Assembly (NCBI RefSeq): GCF_001949145.1
Contig: NW_019091741.1
Location: 32,062-96,061 of the forward strand
DNA length: 64,000 nucleotides
From: Acanthaster planci
Taxonomy: Eukaryota; Echinodermata; Asteroidea; Valvatida; Acanthasteridae
Reading direction: 5' to 3'
The notes under the pieces were generated by a model. The model did not search any database. It was not told the origin of the DNA and saw nothing but the letters and a program-made list of their open reading frames with translations. Position numbers and translations under genes: made by a program. Of this stretch, positions 36,201-49,700 are shown one piece after another. The first letter of the stretch is position 1, and each line of letters starts with the position of its first letter.

Positions 36201-39200
36201 CATATGTATCAGCTACAGTTAACTTGGGTCTCATGTCCGCCGGAAAAATTTGTGCACCCAGGCGTCTCCACCCACGCACCGAAATTTCAGTGCAGTGACG
36301 CCACTGTTGCATATGGAAATATAATGAGGATTTATTCACTGCAACAGATTTTCAACTGATTTCTCAGTTTAGGGTTTATAATAGAGTGATCCCCTTTAAT
36401 TTGACTTATGCTTTTCATCTGTCGAAATTATCGCTTCCATGTTGTGACTTAACAACTAGTGTTACCAGGATCACGATGGATAGACAGTGAAGTTATTATA
36501 AGAAAATCAGCATGTCGTCTTAAAGATCCTTCCGTTCTTCTAAGCCTGATTCTATTTCCTCCATGCCGTGCAGACCATCTGGAAGCCTGATAGCGTCAAG
36601 TCAAAGACTCGAGAGTCGTCACGACATCATCTTCTTTGAGAAGAATGGCCTCAGACATGGCGAATTTACTCTGCCGTTTGACCCCTCGGCCGTTAAGGTG
36701 CGCTGAGATGTCTTTTTGCATTTTAGAGATGTTGACTTTGTTTTGGGTATTTTGCCCTTCAGTGACACACATTTATAAACTCTGCATACTTGGCGTTGTC
36801 CGAAGGCTTGTAAAAAAAGGCATAAGCTCGCTCGGATTGGACTTTAACCCACAATCTCCTCCTTGCTAGTGCAGATGTCTTAATATCACTCGATCAGAGC
36901 TGTGTATTTAGAGAGTTGCGACATGAGTGTCCCAATTGCTGGAACCAAAATGGTGGATTCTGCGTCAGCGCACATGGACATTTAGCACACAACAGGTCCT
37001 TGCTGTACTGCACACATCATGCAGATCCATTTTGGTGCCAAAGTCTGAAGCTGGTACTAATCTCTGTGTATACAGCTCTGTGCTCGATCACCGAACTTGC
37101 CTGGGTCTGCTGGCTGGTTTGATTCAGATGAACTTCAGTTCCTGGTACCCCAGAAGGAAATCCGTATGCAGTAATAACAGACTTTTCAAGTCAAAAACGT
37201 TTTCTACTGTTGCCCTCCAGAATGCCCCCCTCCCCCTTCCGTGCCTAAACTTTTGAATTGTTTGTGTTTTTTCTCTACAGGTCTGTGAGATTCTGTGGAA
37301 CACGGAGTCCACCGTCATGGCTGTGTGGCTCGAGGACCTTGTGACCGGTGACAGGGAATCGGGCCAAGCTCCACGCTCATACGGTATGGTGTAAATATTT
37401 TGAGAGTGCAACAGTGTTCAACAGATATAAAGCCCATGGAATTGAATAGGCAAAACAAGTGGCAAATTACACTGTGTACAAGCGTAGTACCAAGGCTAGT
37501 GTATACTCTGTACTCTAGCTATTATGTAATGCAATCCAATGTTGCAAGTTCTGTTGCATTTTTGTTGCATTCAGCAGGGAGAATGTTTTAAGTTAAACTA
37601 AGGTTAGACCGTCATTGAGTATTTCCCACCAGTGGAAATGTATAGTATAACCCCAGCCGAATGACCCTAGAATTTAACCATAGATGTTATCCACGTGGAC
37701 ACCATTTTGATCATATTCCCCAAATCTGTTAGGTAAATTGTGAACTGTTGATTAGGATGGCACCAGACTATTCTGTGATTGATGTGCATTCCAAGCCTCA
37801 CTTTCAATATTTTGCATAAATCTCACAACACTAAGGCATGCTAAATTACACATTTGCAATCATTCAGTAGAGTGGACAGGTACTGATTTGTCATGAATTG
37901 TATGTTGTTTCTTGCATTTCTACTCTCAGCTTTCAAAAAAATGAAGAGTTACGGTAGCTTCGCTTTCAATTTCAATATGGCCAACCGATGAATAAAGTGT
38001 ATCGCATACGGGCTCATTAACTATTACATAAAATCTTGCCAGTGGGTCAATAGCAAGTCTATTGTGTGCTTGCCTTTTTCCTCTTGTTCAACAGTCCAGC
38101 TATGGACAGTAGGGAATTATCACTGGTACCTCAAGCAGAGTCTTGACTTTGCGGTGAGAGAAGGTAACCGGATGGCGGCCGTGCAGTGGGACCCGGAGCA
38201 CGCGCACCGTCTGCACGTCGTGATGCAGTCAGGAAGGTACCTGCAGTATACGTGGCGCTGGGCAACCAACCACAGCCGGGGTACTGACTGCAGCGATGGC
38301 GCATGCGTTGCCGTGATCGACGGAGGTTAGTGTCGAAAATGCATCACTGGAGGGTCGTGTCATGCCGGAACTGTACAGTTTTATTGCATTTACTAGGGAA
38401 AGAGCTCATTAAACGTTACGCACAAGCTTATGGAGAACTCGAAATTTGGTGTGGCTCTAGTGTGGGTATTTGAATATCTGCGTCTTTGTTCTGAATAATG
38501 TGTCATCAAAGCAGTTTGCCAAAAACTGAAATGCGCAGTCAGTACTAATGCTTTGTTTTGCTCTATGTAAGCAACATAAATGCATTGCTGAGACTTTTCA
38601 AAGCGTCATACAAGATGTGCTATAGATGTATGTTGTGCTCGTGCACTGCACTTTGAGCATGCTCTCACAGTACTTTCTATCACATTCTATATTATGCAGA
38701 TACAAACACACGCACGAATTCAAAATATCCTCGCTAAGGATGGCGTCAAAGAACGGTGGATGTAACACATTTAAACGAGAGAAGTTCCAAATTTGTTTAC
38801 AGATTTTCCCAAACGTTTAAACGGAAGCGCCCCTTTTAAAGGTTTGGCATTTTGATTGACGCAGTCTAGCGTTCATTTCTATTGTAAGCGATGCCTGTCA
38901 AATGTAAGCTGATTTTCGGAACACTTTTCTGCTCAGTCGTATCAAAGGAATACCATGAATTCATCACCGAAACTTTGTGGCAACTATTTGCATTGGATGC
39001 AATCTGTTGTGCTTAGAGTTGTCAATGACACCGTGGTAAGGGTGAGACGTTTAAACGTTTAATTGGTATGGGAAAGTTTTCGAAACATTTTGTAACCCAC
39101 ACTTAGCGTCAAACTTTCTTTGCTCTGGAGAACAAGAACTTAAGCACCCTAGTAATTTGATATCTGTCTATGTCAAGAAATTTCAGGAATTTTCTGAAAA

Positions 39201-42200
39201 ACCCGTATCTACTAGTATATCTTGGAAAGACTTTCACAGGCCTCCCATTGCTTTGTGGTTTGTGATGCACAGAGGTAGAAACTTTATATATGAACCTTTA
39301 GAATAAGATGATCTGATGATTTTTTTTACTGATAGATAAAATCTTGATGACACCATTCAGAGCAATGGTGGTTCCCCCGCCAATGTCCGCCTACTCCATA
39401 CACCTACCGAAGCCTGTCAGTCAAGTGTGCTTTGCTCCACCTCCTAACAGCAACCGCATGGCTGCCCTGTTGAATGATGGAAGAGTTGCCATTTATATCA
39501 AACCAGGTAAGGCTGACTTTATCAGTCTAGCACCCTATGTTGTATTGAAATGAAAGAGCGTTAGTATGTTCAGCTTGAACAACAGTGTTGGAATTGGATG
39601 ACACTGTGGCACGACTCACATGCATTTTGGTTTGTATATTATTTTGGCGTTTTCGTGCAGAAGAGAACCAACCATCTAGCATTGATGCTAGTGTTCAGTT
39701 AGTCGCAGCGGGGGGTAACGGCTTCCGAGCAATGACGACCCCACTGACTCTGAGAGCGCTTCTTTGGTAAGGGACTTGCCGGATTTGGCCTCTCTGACTG
39801 GCCTTGTCGCATACTTTCTGACCTAAACTGACCCAAACAACATGAGTTGGTACGGCAGTTGCCTGACTTACTGGCTTTTGCAAGGATCTGATCAATAAGA
39901 GCTTTTGTCACTTTTCACCTGCATGATGTCCACCGAACTGAGCAGTACATCGAAAGTGAGAGCTCAGTTTGCTCTTGCCAGTGCTTACTGAAATAGAATT
40001 ACTGAAACTGAAGGTCCATTTTGTCGAATCAGCTAACATCTGCGGTAGGATTGACATTGATTTGAATATGTGACGACAGCCTGGAATTTTGACTGGCATC
40101 TCTTTGATCGAGGACCAAGTAGAAATGAACACTAGAACAATATTTTGATCTAATCATGAGTCTCTTCAGAGCCAGTTATGTTGCGTAAAATCATGATTCC
40201 ACCTTAGACGGAGCACGAGAATGTACAAACGATAAACATGCAACATAAGTACTCAAGCTTGATATTTACTGGAGTCATGAATTGAGTGCACACCATTTTT
40301 TGTCAATAAGGTGCCATTTTGTTTGCGTGTATGTCTTTTTGCTCACTTGTCTTGTGCTTTCTAGCATTGATGACGAGTCTGGTAGCCCCTTAGTGCCGAC
40401 CTATCCCTCACAGTATCATCATCTACAGTGGGTCAGCAACCAGACGTTTCTTGTCGTCTCGTCAGACCCCGGTGGCGTTGGAAGCACACTGCATCGGATA
40501 AGTCTCTCCGAGGACGATTCTGAGACCACAAAGCTGTGTGTCGAGTACGCATAAGAACAAATTGAGCTTTTGGTGAAATGGTAGCACAAGTCAGTATCAG
40601 CACGCTGTGGCCAGCGGCATGTGTTTGCGACCGTGACAAGAAGCATGTTTCTGCTGTGGACATTGGTTGTGCATTGTCACCACATCGCTGTGTGAGATCA
40701 CTGTTCCGACTGAACCATGATCGAAGATTTGAGTTCGGTTCATCGGCCGTTCAAAATGGTAGAACACAACCACTGTTTAGGCCATCTCATGAAGTAATGA
40801 ATTATTTTTACGCTCATCTGTTGTAACATGGAGCAAATCCAACTTTGGTGAAAAACAGGGAGTAGCAGTGGTAATTAAGACACGTGTTGAATATTGAGTG
40901 AAAACGATGCTTGCCAATGCTGACGTCTGCTGCCTAGTACTTTGAGTTGAATGACAAAACCATTACTAGCTGCATGCTTTTTGGTGGAACCTGAAGCATG
41001 TTGCTAGCAATCGCTCTGACGTCACAAACATGTTCCTAGTCGTGGGTCGTGAAAACATGCCCATGCTGACCCTAACAGTCAAATACCTGTATTTTGGTTG
41101 TAAATGTTGAGGTCAATTTTGCCCATTCCAAGTTGAATCGATTGGTCTTGTGTTCATGCTGCCATTTTTGAGATGACCTCAAAATTGTGGCCACCAAATC
41201 TCAACCCTGCTTCACAGAGAGTTGATATACACAGAGAGGTCATATCAATGTGGCAATTAACGTCTGTATGCTTTCCCCTTTAACCCAGATCTCAGAGCAC
41301 CATCTTTGGCCAGGTTTACAGAGTCTGCGTCAACCCTCTGACCCAGACGGTGGCCGTACAGCTAGTGGATGGCAGTGTGATCACTCCGGACAATGAGCCC
41401 ATGGTCAGACTACCCCAGCCGTGCGCTCACATGGCGCTGTGCTGCATGGGCGGACAGGTGTGAATTTCACTAGCCCTTAACTTGTTGACTGCCAATGTGT
41501 ACAGGACGCCCTCTTTGCTGTCAGAGTGACTGCCCATGCAAAAAATGAATGGAATGGATTGTTGTTGAGAGTAGAGGTATAAATAGAAGGCAACAGTAAT
41601 CTGCTGAAGTGTATGTAAACGTTTGCTCAGCACTGTATATCAGTCGTGCCCCAACCGTCTCGTGTGACCACATAAGAAAAGTGAGAAACTAACGTGCAGA
41701 TTGAGCGATGACTACAATTATTAACTGTCGTTTGATGAACGTCGCTCAAACAGTAGATGGTTTGGACCGTCTAAGTTGACCATTTGGAACCAGGCCCTGG
41801 AGCATAGTCAAACTGCCGGTTATTGATCGCAGATTTTTATTTATCAGTATGGAGAAAACCATTCATATTAAAATATTTGTGTGAGATGTCATTGACCATG
41901 TACACCACGACAGTTGTTGCCAACAGCATATTGTGAGCAAGAACAACTCGGGACATTAGAGTTTTAATCAGATTGGGCGTTTTAAAAAGCAATGGACTTG
42001 TGAGCCAACCATCGTGTGCACCCAGATTTGCCCTGGAAGGCTCTAATTTGAAATCTTTTTCTCCCTGTAGGAAATTGTGCTAGGGTTGACGGAGAGGTAT
42101 CGCTTCTACGTCAACCAGACAGAGTTTGCCTCCAACTGCACCTCGTTTGCCGTGCAGGACGAGTACCTCCTGCTGACGACACACAGCCACACTCTCCGCT

Positions 42201-45200
42201 GCATCAGCCTCAAGTCCGACGCCAAAGGTGGGAAAATTCTTTGCAGTTGAATCCGATGACCACGGTATCGCTGTTGCTTGTCATTTGCCACGGCCTCAAG
42301 TCAGTGGCGGTAAGCTCTATGATAACTATTGCATGGATCCACTGTTCCACAACAGTTTTTCAGAACAAACCTCGATGCAGTGCTTTTTTTGCCATCAATG
42401 GGTGCCACCAGAGATGGCCATTGAAATGTTGCTGGATTTGTCAATGCAGCGCAAAAGACTCCCAACTTTATGATATCAGAAAGAACTTCAAGGGGAGTCA
42501 GGTGAGGGTAGTGGAGATTGCCGTTACATTTTCTTTGGCCATTTTGTCTGGCCAAATCTGCTTTTGGTTGGAAAAACACCAAAAGTGGCTGGAAAATGTC
42601 TGATGTTGTGAGCAAAATTGTACCTTTTTCGCTCCATATTTTGACTGGGTTTCTAGTACCCCTGGATGTCGACTACGGTATTATGAGTCCAGGTCCTTCG
42701 TCTGTCAACCCTCTCCCCTAACTATCCTTCCAGACCTGGTCACCGCAGTTACCACGTCCGTAGACGAAAGCATCCGGCGCATTGAGAGAGGCTCGCGCAT
42801 CGTCACGGTCATCCCCGGTGACACCAAGGTTATCCTGCAGATGCCGCGGGGCAATCTGGAGACAATCCACCCGAGGGCTCTGGTGCTGTCCGCCATCAAG
42901 AAACTCTTAGACAGCCTGAAGTACCAGGAGGCCTTCTTGGTCATGAAGAGGCACCGCATCAACTGGAACTTATTTTACGACCACAACCCAAAGGTAGTGC
43001 ATTATTTTAATTTGTCAACAAGACTTAGCTTCCTAAACTAAAAGCACTCCTACTTACTGCCTGATTGGGCCATGCTGAATGAAAATGTGAAGGAAACATT
43101 GAATAGACGAGTGAAATCATGTAATTCCGATATTAACTTGAATGTCTTGATGCACAGGCAAGCTGACAATTGTTACATGAGTTCACAAGTTGTGCCGGGA
43201 GGTTTTACAGGCCATATTCGAGGCAACAAAAAACCGTTATAAGTGACCAGAAACAAGCATCTAAGGTGTCCTTGAATAAGTTGTCAGTGCTACTTCATGG
43301 TAAAACTGTACCGATGAGCCAGCCCGGTATTTTGCCCCCCCCCAAAAAAAGTCATTCAGGAGCGAACCACAGCTATGAGTAGGGCTGCACTGATAGGGAA
43401 GACCTCGCTCACACGTCCGAAAGACTTCCGACGCACTACATTTTGGGCATGTGCTGAAGGAACCCCCAAACTGGCTCACATTTGCCTTGGTGGGTTTCCT
43501 TTTTCATCGTAAGACCTTGTACTCAAACACTTCAAGATATTCTTGTTGAGATGTTTTATCCACAGAGGTGATCGTGTCAGAGATGTGTCTTCTTGTTTTT
43601 CATTTTGCACATACAGGCTTTCCTCAGTAACATTGACCTGTTTGTCAGGCAGCTTGACTCTGTCACCAGCCTGAACCTTTTCCTGGCTGATCTCAAGGAG
43701 GAAGACACCACGCAGACGTTGTATTCGGCCGCATACCAGCGGAGATCCGAGGCGGCCGGAACGGCCAGGGGGAACAAAGTGGACACAGTGTGCGATGCAG
43801 TGAGAGAGAGTTTGGATAAAATCAACCCGCAAAAGTATGGCTTTTGTTATGTTGCTTTTGACATGTTGCTTTTGTCATGTTGCTTTGGACATGTTGCTGT
43901 TGGCATGTTGCTTTTGACATGTTGCTTTTGTCATGTTGCTTTTGACATGTTGCTTTTGTCATGTTGCTTTTGACATGTTGACATGTTGCTTTTGACATGT
44001 TGCTGTTGGCATGTTGCTGTTGGCATGTTGCTTTTGACATGTTGCTGTTGGCATGTTGCTTTTGACCTTTATTTGCCTTAAAGTTCAAGCTGATTTAAAA
44101 AGTTGACATTTCATGCATATGTATGATCTGAATTCCCACTAGTCTGTCCATCATCATGTGTCACTCACCGTACATAGAATCATGATAGATGAAGACTCAA
44201 CTTTGTTTGAAAAGTCACATTAAAACTCAAAAGATGTATTTTTACTTAGCTGTCAATTTTCAAAAAGATCAGTCTAGGGACAGCCGAGATCTTTGGGAGT
44301 GGGTTCCCTTCCTTGTACTAGTTGAAGTGTCACAATCTTTCTCCCCATCGTAGATTCTTCCTGTCGGTGCTGACAGCCCACGTCAAGAAGACCAGACCGG
44401 AACTGGAGGTCGCCTTGCAGAGGATCCAGGAGCTATCAAAAGGCACACCAACAGCAAGGGACGGCCAGATCCCGGGCTCAGGTAGCGATGATAGCCCCTC
44501 CACTGACGAGGCCCTGCGGTACCTGATCCTGCTGGTGGATGTCAACGAACTCTTCGACATGGCCTTGGGAACCTACGACTTCAAGCTGGTCCTGATGGTG
44601 GCGGAAAAGTCACAAAAGGTTTGTCACCACAAATCTGTAACCAAAACAACACTCTTATACAAAAAAGAAAGCAAGTTAAAGTTTTTTTTTGGGGGGGGGC
44701 AAACTTACTTCATCAGGATCCCAAGGAGTACCTCCCGTTCCTGAACCAGCTCCGTAAACTGGAGATCAACTACCAGTGCTACTCCATCGACAAGCACCTA
44801 CGACGCTACAGCAAGGCGCTGCGGCACATCAGCGCCTGCCCCGGAGACGAACGCTTCGCCGAGTGCATGAGCCTGGTGACGGAGCATCAGCTGTACAGCG
44901 AGGCGATGCAGCTTTTCGAGCGGGGATCGGAGAGATATGAGGTGGGTGGGAGTGCTGTGCTGGCCCCTGTATCTTTCCATATCTGAAAGTCAAAATTTTT
45001 AGCCAAAAATGATACCATCCATGGTTATGGGAGGCGACTGGTACCAAAATTGACGGCCAGAATTGCACCACTTTTGCTTTTGCGTCCAGGCCGTCGGGAC
45101 TGCATATGGCAACTACCTTCAGAGCGAACACCGCCATGCAGATGCAGCCCTAATCTTCACTCTCTGCTGCCAATGGGAGAAGGCCTTAGAGATGCACACA

Positions 45201-48200
45201 AAGTGTGGCCAATGGCGGCAGGCCTTCTGTATGGCGACTCGGTTGAATTACACACCAGACAAGCTGGCGGAAACAGCTAGAAAATTGGCAGGTAGAGAGC
45301 CCTCTTGAATGGCATCGATATAAAAATAATTAATCATACAGTTGGACACTTGCCCTTCCATTGTTGAGTTCTATTCATGATACTGACCCCTTTTCATGCA
45401 CCAACTATGTGTGACAATTGACTAGTCAAACTGCTTGAAACATCAAAAGAGTAATTTGACCACTTTCCAAGTACTGTTGTGGAGGATTCTTTTCCAACTT
45501 AAGTTGTTAGAAAGTAGTTGATACTTGTGTTCCGTCTGATCATGGGAATAGTGGTCAAGCCCTTGCATGTCTTACTCAGGAACGGCCAGTTCCTTGTGGC
45601 AACACTGCGAATTCTCTAGAGGGAACTCCCAATGTTCTATAATCTCAATAGAATGTTCCAAATCTGAGACGATTCCTTAGCCAGCTTGGTGAAGTTCTGC
45701 CAAAGTTTGTCATGATGTGACCCATAGTGAGCTGTCAACATGAGTCAGATTTCACAAGAGCGACTTTTGATTTTCTAGGCTGTACTCGAAAGAATAAACA
45801 GAGTTCTTTGATTTGATGTGTCACTGAGTTTGTTGTCAAGGTGAAAATAGATATAATGCTAGCAGCAGATATTGAGGGCTCTTATTGTTAGGGATTCTTT
45901 TTAAAGATCTGCATCTCGAAAATACCAGTGAATTGTGACTTGCTTTCACGTAGTGGATCACCTGTGAGGTTTGTAAAATGTTTTGTGTTGTACAAATCCT
46001 CAGCATATCTGTCGGGACACAGAAGGCACTCGGAAGCAGCCAGTGTCCTGGTGGAGTACGCCGACGACATGGAGGAAGCGATCAGCACGCTCATCAGCGG
46101 ATGCCAGTGGGCAGAGTCTCTAAGACTGGTGAGCGAAACAGCATCACCCAATCCCCTCTGGGTAAAGAGAGGGTGTGTTCTTAGAGAGCGACGATGGTCC
46201 TATTGTTGGAGCACTGGTTCACTCGCGCAACCAGTTTGAGTTTCTAATAAAAAAAGATGAGAAAACCCAAAGAAATGTTTGCCAAAGTATGCCTTTGAAA
46301 TTGTGAGTATTCAGTTAGAGGTATGCCTTTTTGTTGCAGATGTACAAGTGCAAGAGAGAAGATATCATTGAAACCCATCTTAAGCCAGCACTTTTGGAGA
46401 GTAAGTGGCCAGTTCAGTAGATGGAATGATGTATAAGGACTTATGTGTGACTTTTTCTGAGTGATGTAAGCCCTTCGTTATCATTAAATCTGTTGTTAAT
46501 TTCTCTGGCTAAGGGAGCATAACATTTTGGTAGGATGAGCTTCCTTCATGGAGGAGTTAAGCCTGGACAAACTTAATGGGAATCGTTCCAGCATGGAGGC
46601 GATAACAGATATCATCCACTAACTGCTTACAGAAATTTTTACATCATGTTTAAATGTCCTCTAGGCAACCAGTGCAGAGAAATCCTTGCTTATTTACATC
46701 ATTGGGCATAAACTGGTCAATGTGAATTGGCGATTATTGCATTTGACGGTGGAGGGTTTGCCTTCTTCGCATATCAGGATGTAGCAGCACACAGGCAGCC
46801 CTGGAAAATTTCCTGGCAACTTTCGACAGGCACCAGAGACGCCTCGCCGTCGTGAGAGAGAACAAGCTGCGACAAGAGCAAGAGGAGGGCGCGGACTACG
46901 ACAACGTGGACGCAGACCTGTACTCGGACACCAGCAGCGTCGGGGGTAGTGCCCTGGGATCTGTCTCCAGTTTTGGCTCCACCAGTAGCACGTACAGCAC
47001 GGGCACAGCCAGCAGCAAAACCTCTGGGTATGCAGAAAGAATCTCTAATAATGAGCAAATTCTTCTCGGAATTAAACATTTTGGCAAGATCGATTTTCAC
47101 AAGTCTTTCCTGAGGACATGTTTCCCTTATCTGTGCTGAAGTTAGATTTTCCTTGATAGTGCTATCTGCTCATTCTCCAACGATACAAAATCACAGCAGG
47201 AAGAATGCACACATTAGAGTTTCGTAAATTCATCCCCAGGTTTGCGAAGAACTTCTGCAGCACCTTTCAAGGCTAATTCACACTTGATGAGAATGTGAAG
47301 TGAGTTTGACATCATGAAAATATCACACCGAAATTCGCTGGCATCGAAATATGTTCAACTTATGCGAATTCGCAGTGCAAGTTTGTGATAAGACATCGCG
47401 AATTCATGTCGTCATTCACCCTGGCTGGATTTGAACAAATCCTGATGCAGTTTTTGAGTTTTTCTGCTTCTCACATTGTCCAGGCGGTCTAGGAAGAATC
47501 GGCGAAAAGCCGAACAGAAGAAGCGAAGTCTGAAGGAGGGAAGTAAGCACGAGGACCTAGCCTTGCTGGAGGCACTGATAGAAATCTTCAAGAATGTGGA
47601 TCAACTCAAAGGTAACAAAATGTTGTCAGAACTTTAGTACAACTACGTTATGAAGCATATTCACTGGCTCAGAGGGTTTATAAATGTGCTCTTCACTACA
47701 TGATGACAAACAAAATTAGGATGCAGATTACACAAACACCTGTTTAGAATACCAATTTGGATTTTTCTCTGCGACAGTTTCTCCTTGATTTTATCTTTGT
47801 CTTTAAAGGTGATGTTGGACAGCTTCTTCCGGTGTTGGTAATGTTTGATTTCAAGGAGGAAGCCCAGCAGCTTCAGCAAGCCATGCTAGATGCAATAAAG
47901 ACCTTAGAGGCAGGCCGCACAGAAATATGGACAAGCAAAATCCCCCAGCCCTTGTCAGGGACAACTACGGTACGGAATTTGATGTACTTGAGTGCATGTA
48001 CTCGTGATCATAGCGAGCAGCAAAACATCGGCAAATTTTAAGTGCCCATGATATTGTAAGACTAGTTTTGAAATTGTGCGTCCATCTTTTTTGGTGGCAC
48101 TATTTAGTGAGCCTCCCTGTGCGGCATCCTACACAAGAGAATAGATTTTGTAAAAGGATATCTCAGTCCAAATTACAGGAGGGCTAACGGTTTGGATTCT

Positions 48201-48575
48201 GTGCAATATTTTTTACTTGTTTTCTATGTATAGGTAGTTGTGAGTGACATAAGACCGATCTGTGGGTGGAGCTAGCCCGCGTCGCTTTTGCCTCTCTTGC
48301 TACCACAAATATTTCATATCATGATATTTGATTGTGGGGGGGGTGTAATTAGATAATGCTATTAAAGTAAGTTTCTATTGTGTCTTTCTCTTCTGTACCG
48401 TACCTCGTAGGGGTTTGGCCCACAGTTCACCTCCAACACCATCGCCGCCTCCATGACTGGCCCGGGTTTCGCTGCCCCATCCTCCTTGACCTCCCCTGAT
48501 GACATGGTCCTCTTCGTCCCCCCAAAGCTGAGCAAAGACGACAAGTGGCGACTGCACATGCTTGAGCCGAGGTGA
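30241..48575 (+). CDS. ELP1: Elongator complex protein 1 (IKAP), complete, 25 coding exons
   Basis: Elp1 is the dimerising scaffold of Elongator, which modifies wobble uridine (U34) of tRNAs in the cytoplasm. Exons: 30241-30393, 31048-31200, 31893-31974, 33706-33786, 35177-35362, 35886-35976, 36574-36697, 37281-37383, 38095-38325, 39336-39506, 39661-39766, 40365-40544, 41289-41457, 42071-42227, 42734-42993, 43617-43834, 44354-44618, 44717-44941, 45090-45291, 46004-46128, 46340-46400, 46778-47027, 47484-47611, 47809-47969, 48411-48575. They total 4047 nt, 1348 aa, close to the usual length. Family signatures: the MRNLELL start; [12 protein letters not shown] and [11 protein letters not shown] (residues about 160-215, WD propeller 1); [81 protein letters not shown]; and the basic tRNA-binding patch [19 protein letters not shown] (about 1199-1217). 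The first half is WD40 propellers; the second is a helical solenoid. The ATG sits in a strong gccaccATG context. An AG at 30192-30193 suggests a 5'UTR intron just upstream. Confidence 0.97.
30481..30831 (+). repeat. 24-bp minisatellite in ELP1 intron 1
   Basis: About a dozen degenerate copies of a unit such as AGGCACCAGTGTTCAGAAGG plus CCCT. The 24-bp period keeps one frame open (repeated octapeptide RHQCSEGP), so an open frame runs from ELP1 exon 1 through the intron to 30747. Intronic by position and by ELP1 homology. Confidence 0.85.
32184..32243. repeat. Two adjacent perfect hairpins in ELP1 intron 3
   Basis: First: CAGACCCGCACTCAC, a 2-base loop, then its exact inverse GTGAGTGCGGGTCTG (32184-32215). 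Second: CAATGTGAG, a 5-base loop, then CTCACATTG (32221-32243). Both arm sets are mismatch-free. Confidence 0.9.
32256..32617. mobile_element. Foldback element, family F (ELP1 intron 3)
   Basis: The left end CATCTCATAATTCATCCAGG then ACAAGTTGCAGACAAGTTG is inverted at the right as CAACTTATCCGCAACTTGTC then CCGGACGAGTTTGAGATGG. Arms are about 38 bp in about 360 bp of non-coding sequence. It directly follows two perfect hairpins at 32184-32243. Confidence 0.65.
33081..33331. mobile_element. Foldback element, family G (ELP1 intron 3)
   Basis: The left end GGGTAATTCCAGAAATTAGG then a GTGTCCCTGT segment is inverted on the right as ACAGGGACACAGG then CCCTAATTTCTGGAATTACC. Arms are about 50 bp with some mismatches, total about 251 bp, non-coding. 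Confidence 0.75.
34850..35026. mobile_element. MITE-like foldback element, family A (ELP1 intron 4)
   Basis: The best-preserved ends of the family: CAATACGGGCGATTCGCAAT on the left and the inverse ATCGCCCGTATTG on the right. Inner arms are CAACGCGTTGGCCAATCAC and GTGATTGGCCAACGCGTTG. The central GTCGACCC/GGGTCGAC palindrome is as in the copy at 18254. Length is about 177 bp, non-coding. Confidence 0.85.
43848..44066 (+). repeat. 14-bp minisatellite in ELP1 intron 16
   Basis: About 15 tandem copies of CATGTTGCTTTTGA with variants at the 3' half (TTTTGTC, CTGTTGG). It starts only about a dozen bases after the exon 16 donor (exon ends 43834). One slip leaves a short partial unit near 43975. Confidence 0.9.
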
Positions 48576-48795
48576 AACAAAGCGCAGCACAGAAACAACT
48601 CCTTGGTGGCTTCTGTAAATCCACCTTTCAGCTAAGTGACACGTCAGCCTCCTTGGAAAAATAATTGGCATGAGAGTGTGTGCATGCATGGAAATAATCA
48701 TTTACTTTCTAAAATGATGCCATCAGGATAGATAGCAAAATGGAAGCAGACTGTTATTTTGGGTTCCTTTGAGGAGGAAAACCATGGCATATGGA

Positions 48796-48801
48796 AATAA
48801 A
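48796..48801 (+). terminator. Candidate ELP1 polyadenylation signal AATAAA
   Basis: This is the canonical hexamer about 220 bases after the ELP1 stop codon at 48573-48575 and the nearest one on the plus strand, which suggests a short 3'UTR. The cleavage site was not determined. Confidence 0.55.
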
Positions 48802-49552
48802 AGAAGGTTCGGACGCCATTGTGCCACATGTAACATCTTCAACTCGTTAAGGCTTTCCCATTTGTTAGGCTTTCAAGGCAAGCGCAATGAACATCTTGAT
48901 CCTTTAAAAATAGAGTAATGTACCTTTCCCCCAACCCCCCCCGGATTTACCTTGAACCAACATTTTTTCAATGGCATTATCAGCACACTGAAGGGATTAG
49001 TTGTCCATGAAATGGACCTGAGAAATGTCCTTTGTTCAGCCAACCGTGAAAATCTGACCACCTCCCTAACTGTTGTCAGCACGGGCACTGATAGGTGCTG
49101 AGACCTTTAACCTAATTATCTTTATGCCAGTGTTGTACGGTTAGAAATCCGTGAAAAATCCCCAGCAGGATTAGTCCTATAAGCTCTTGGTCATCATCCT
49201 TGAAACAGCGCTCGGAGATTAACATCAGGGCAAAATTAACGACAGTTCAAGGGATAAGATGTTGATAGCCAAAATGCTTCCACTGCCACCATTTTGTTTT
49301 TTCAAGTTCAATTTACACTGTTCACGAAACAAATATTTGAATTGGAATACTCGCACTGCGTATAGCAGGACAGAAGTCTGTGAACTACATGTACGCTGCA
49401 GAATATGGACTCGGCCTTTTTGCTATTTTGTCAGACTCACTTTCATCACACATTTCTGGCAATGACCCCAAGGATTCCTCAGATGCGCCCAGCCATTGTA
49501 GCTCGCTCGTCTGAAGAAACCTTTGGAAATTAGATAATGAGAAGCAGTTACA

Positions 49553-49700
49553 GTTTTAGAGGTGGGAGGAAAACCCCAGAGGAATATACAGGGTAAAACC
49601 CACAGAATCAGGTAGGGACTGGAAACCCAATCCTCATGTGGACTGAGTTGGGAATCGAACCCAGGCCACAGAGGTGAAACCTAAGGAAAGAACCGCTACG
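49553..49700 (-). mobile_element. tRNA-derived SINE-like element
   Basis: On the minus strand, a pol III A-box-like TAGCGGTTCTTTCC is followed by GGGTTCGATTCCC, an excellent B box, with tRNA-like spacing. A non-tRNA body follows (GTGGGTTTTACCC, GGGGTTTTCCTCCCACCTC). This is the layout of tRNA-derived SINEs known in deuterostomes. It has no cloverleaf-complete tRNA, so it is not a functional tRNA gene. Confidence 0.6.

Noticed and set aside
43848-44066. CRISPR-like array
   Set aside because: The short direct repeats are contiguous 14-bp units with no unique spacers, and the context is a eukaryotic intron.
49553-49700. Functional tRNA gene
   Set aside because: The B box is good, but I see no complete acceptor stem or cloverleaf, and a SINE body follows.
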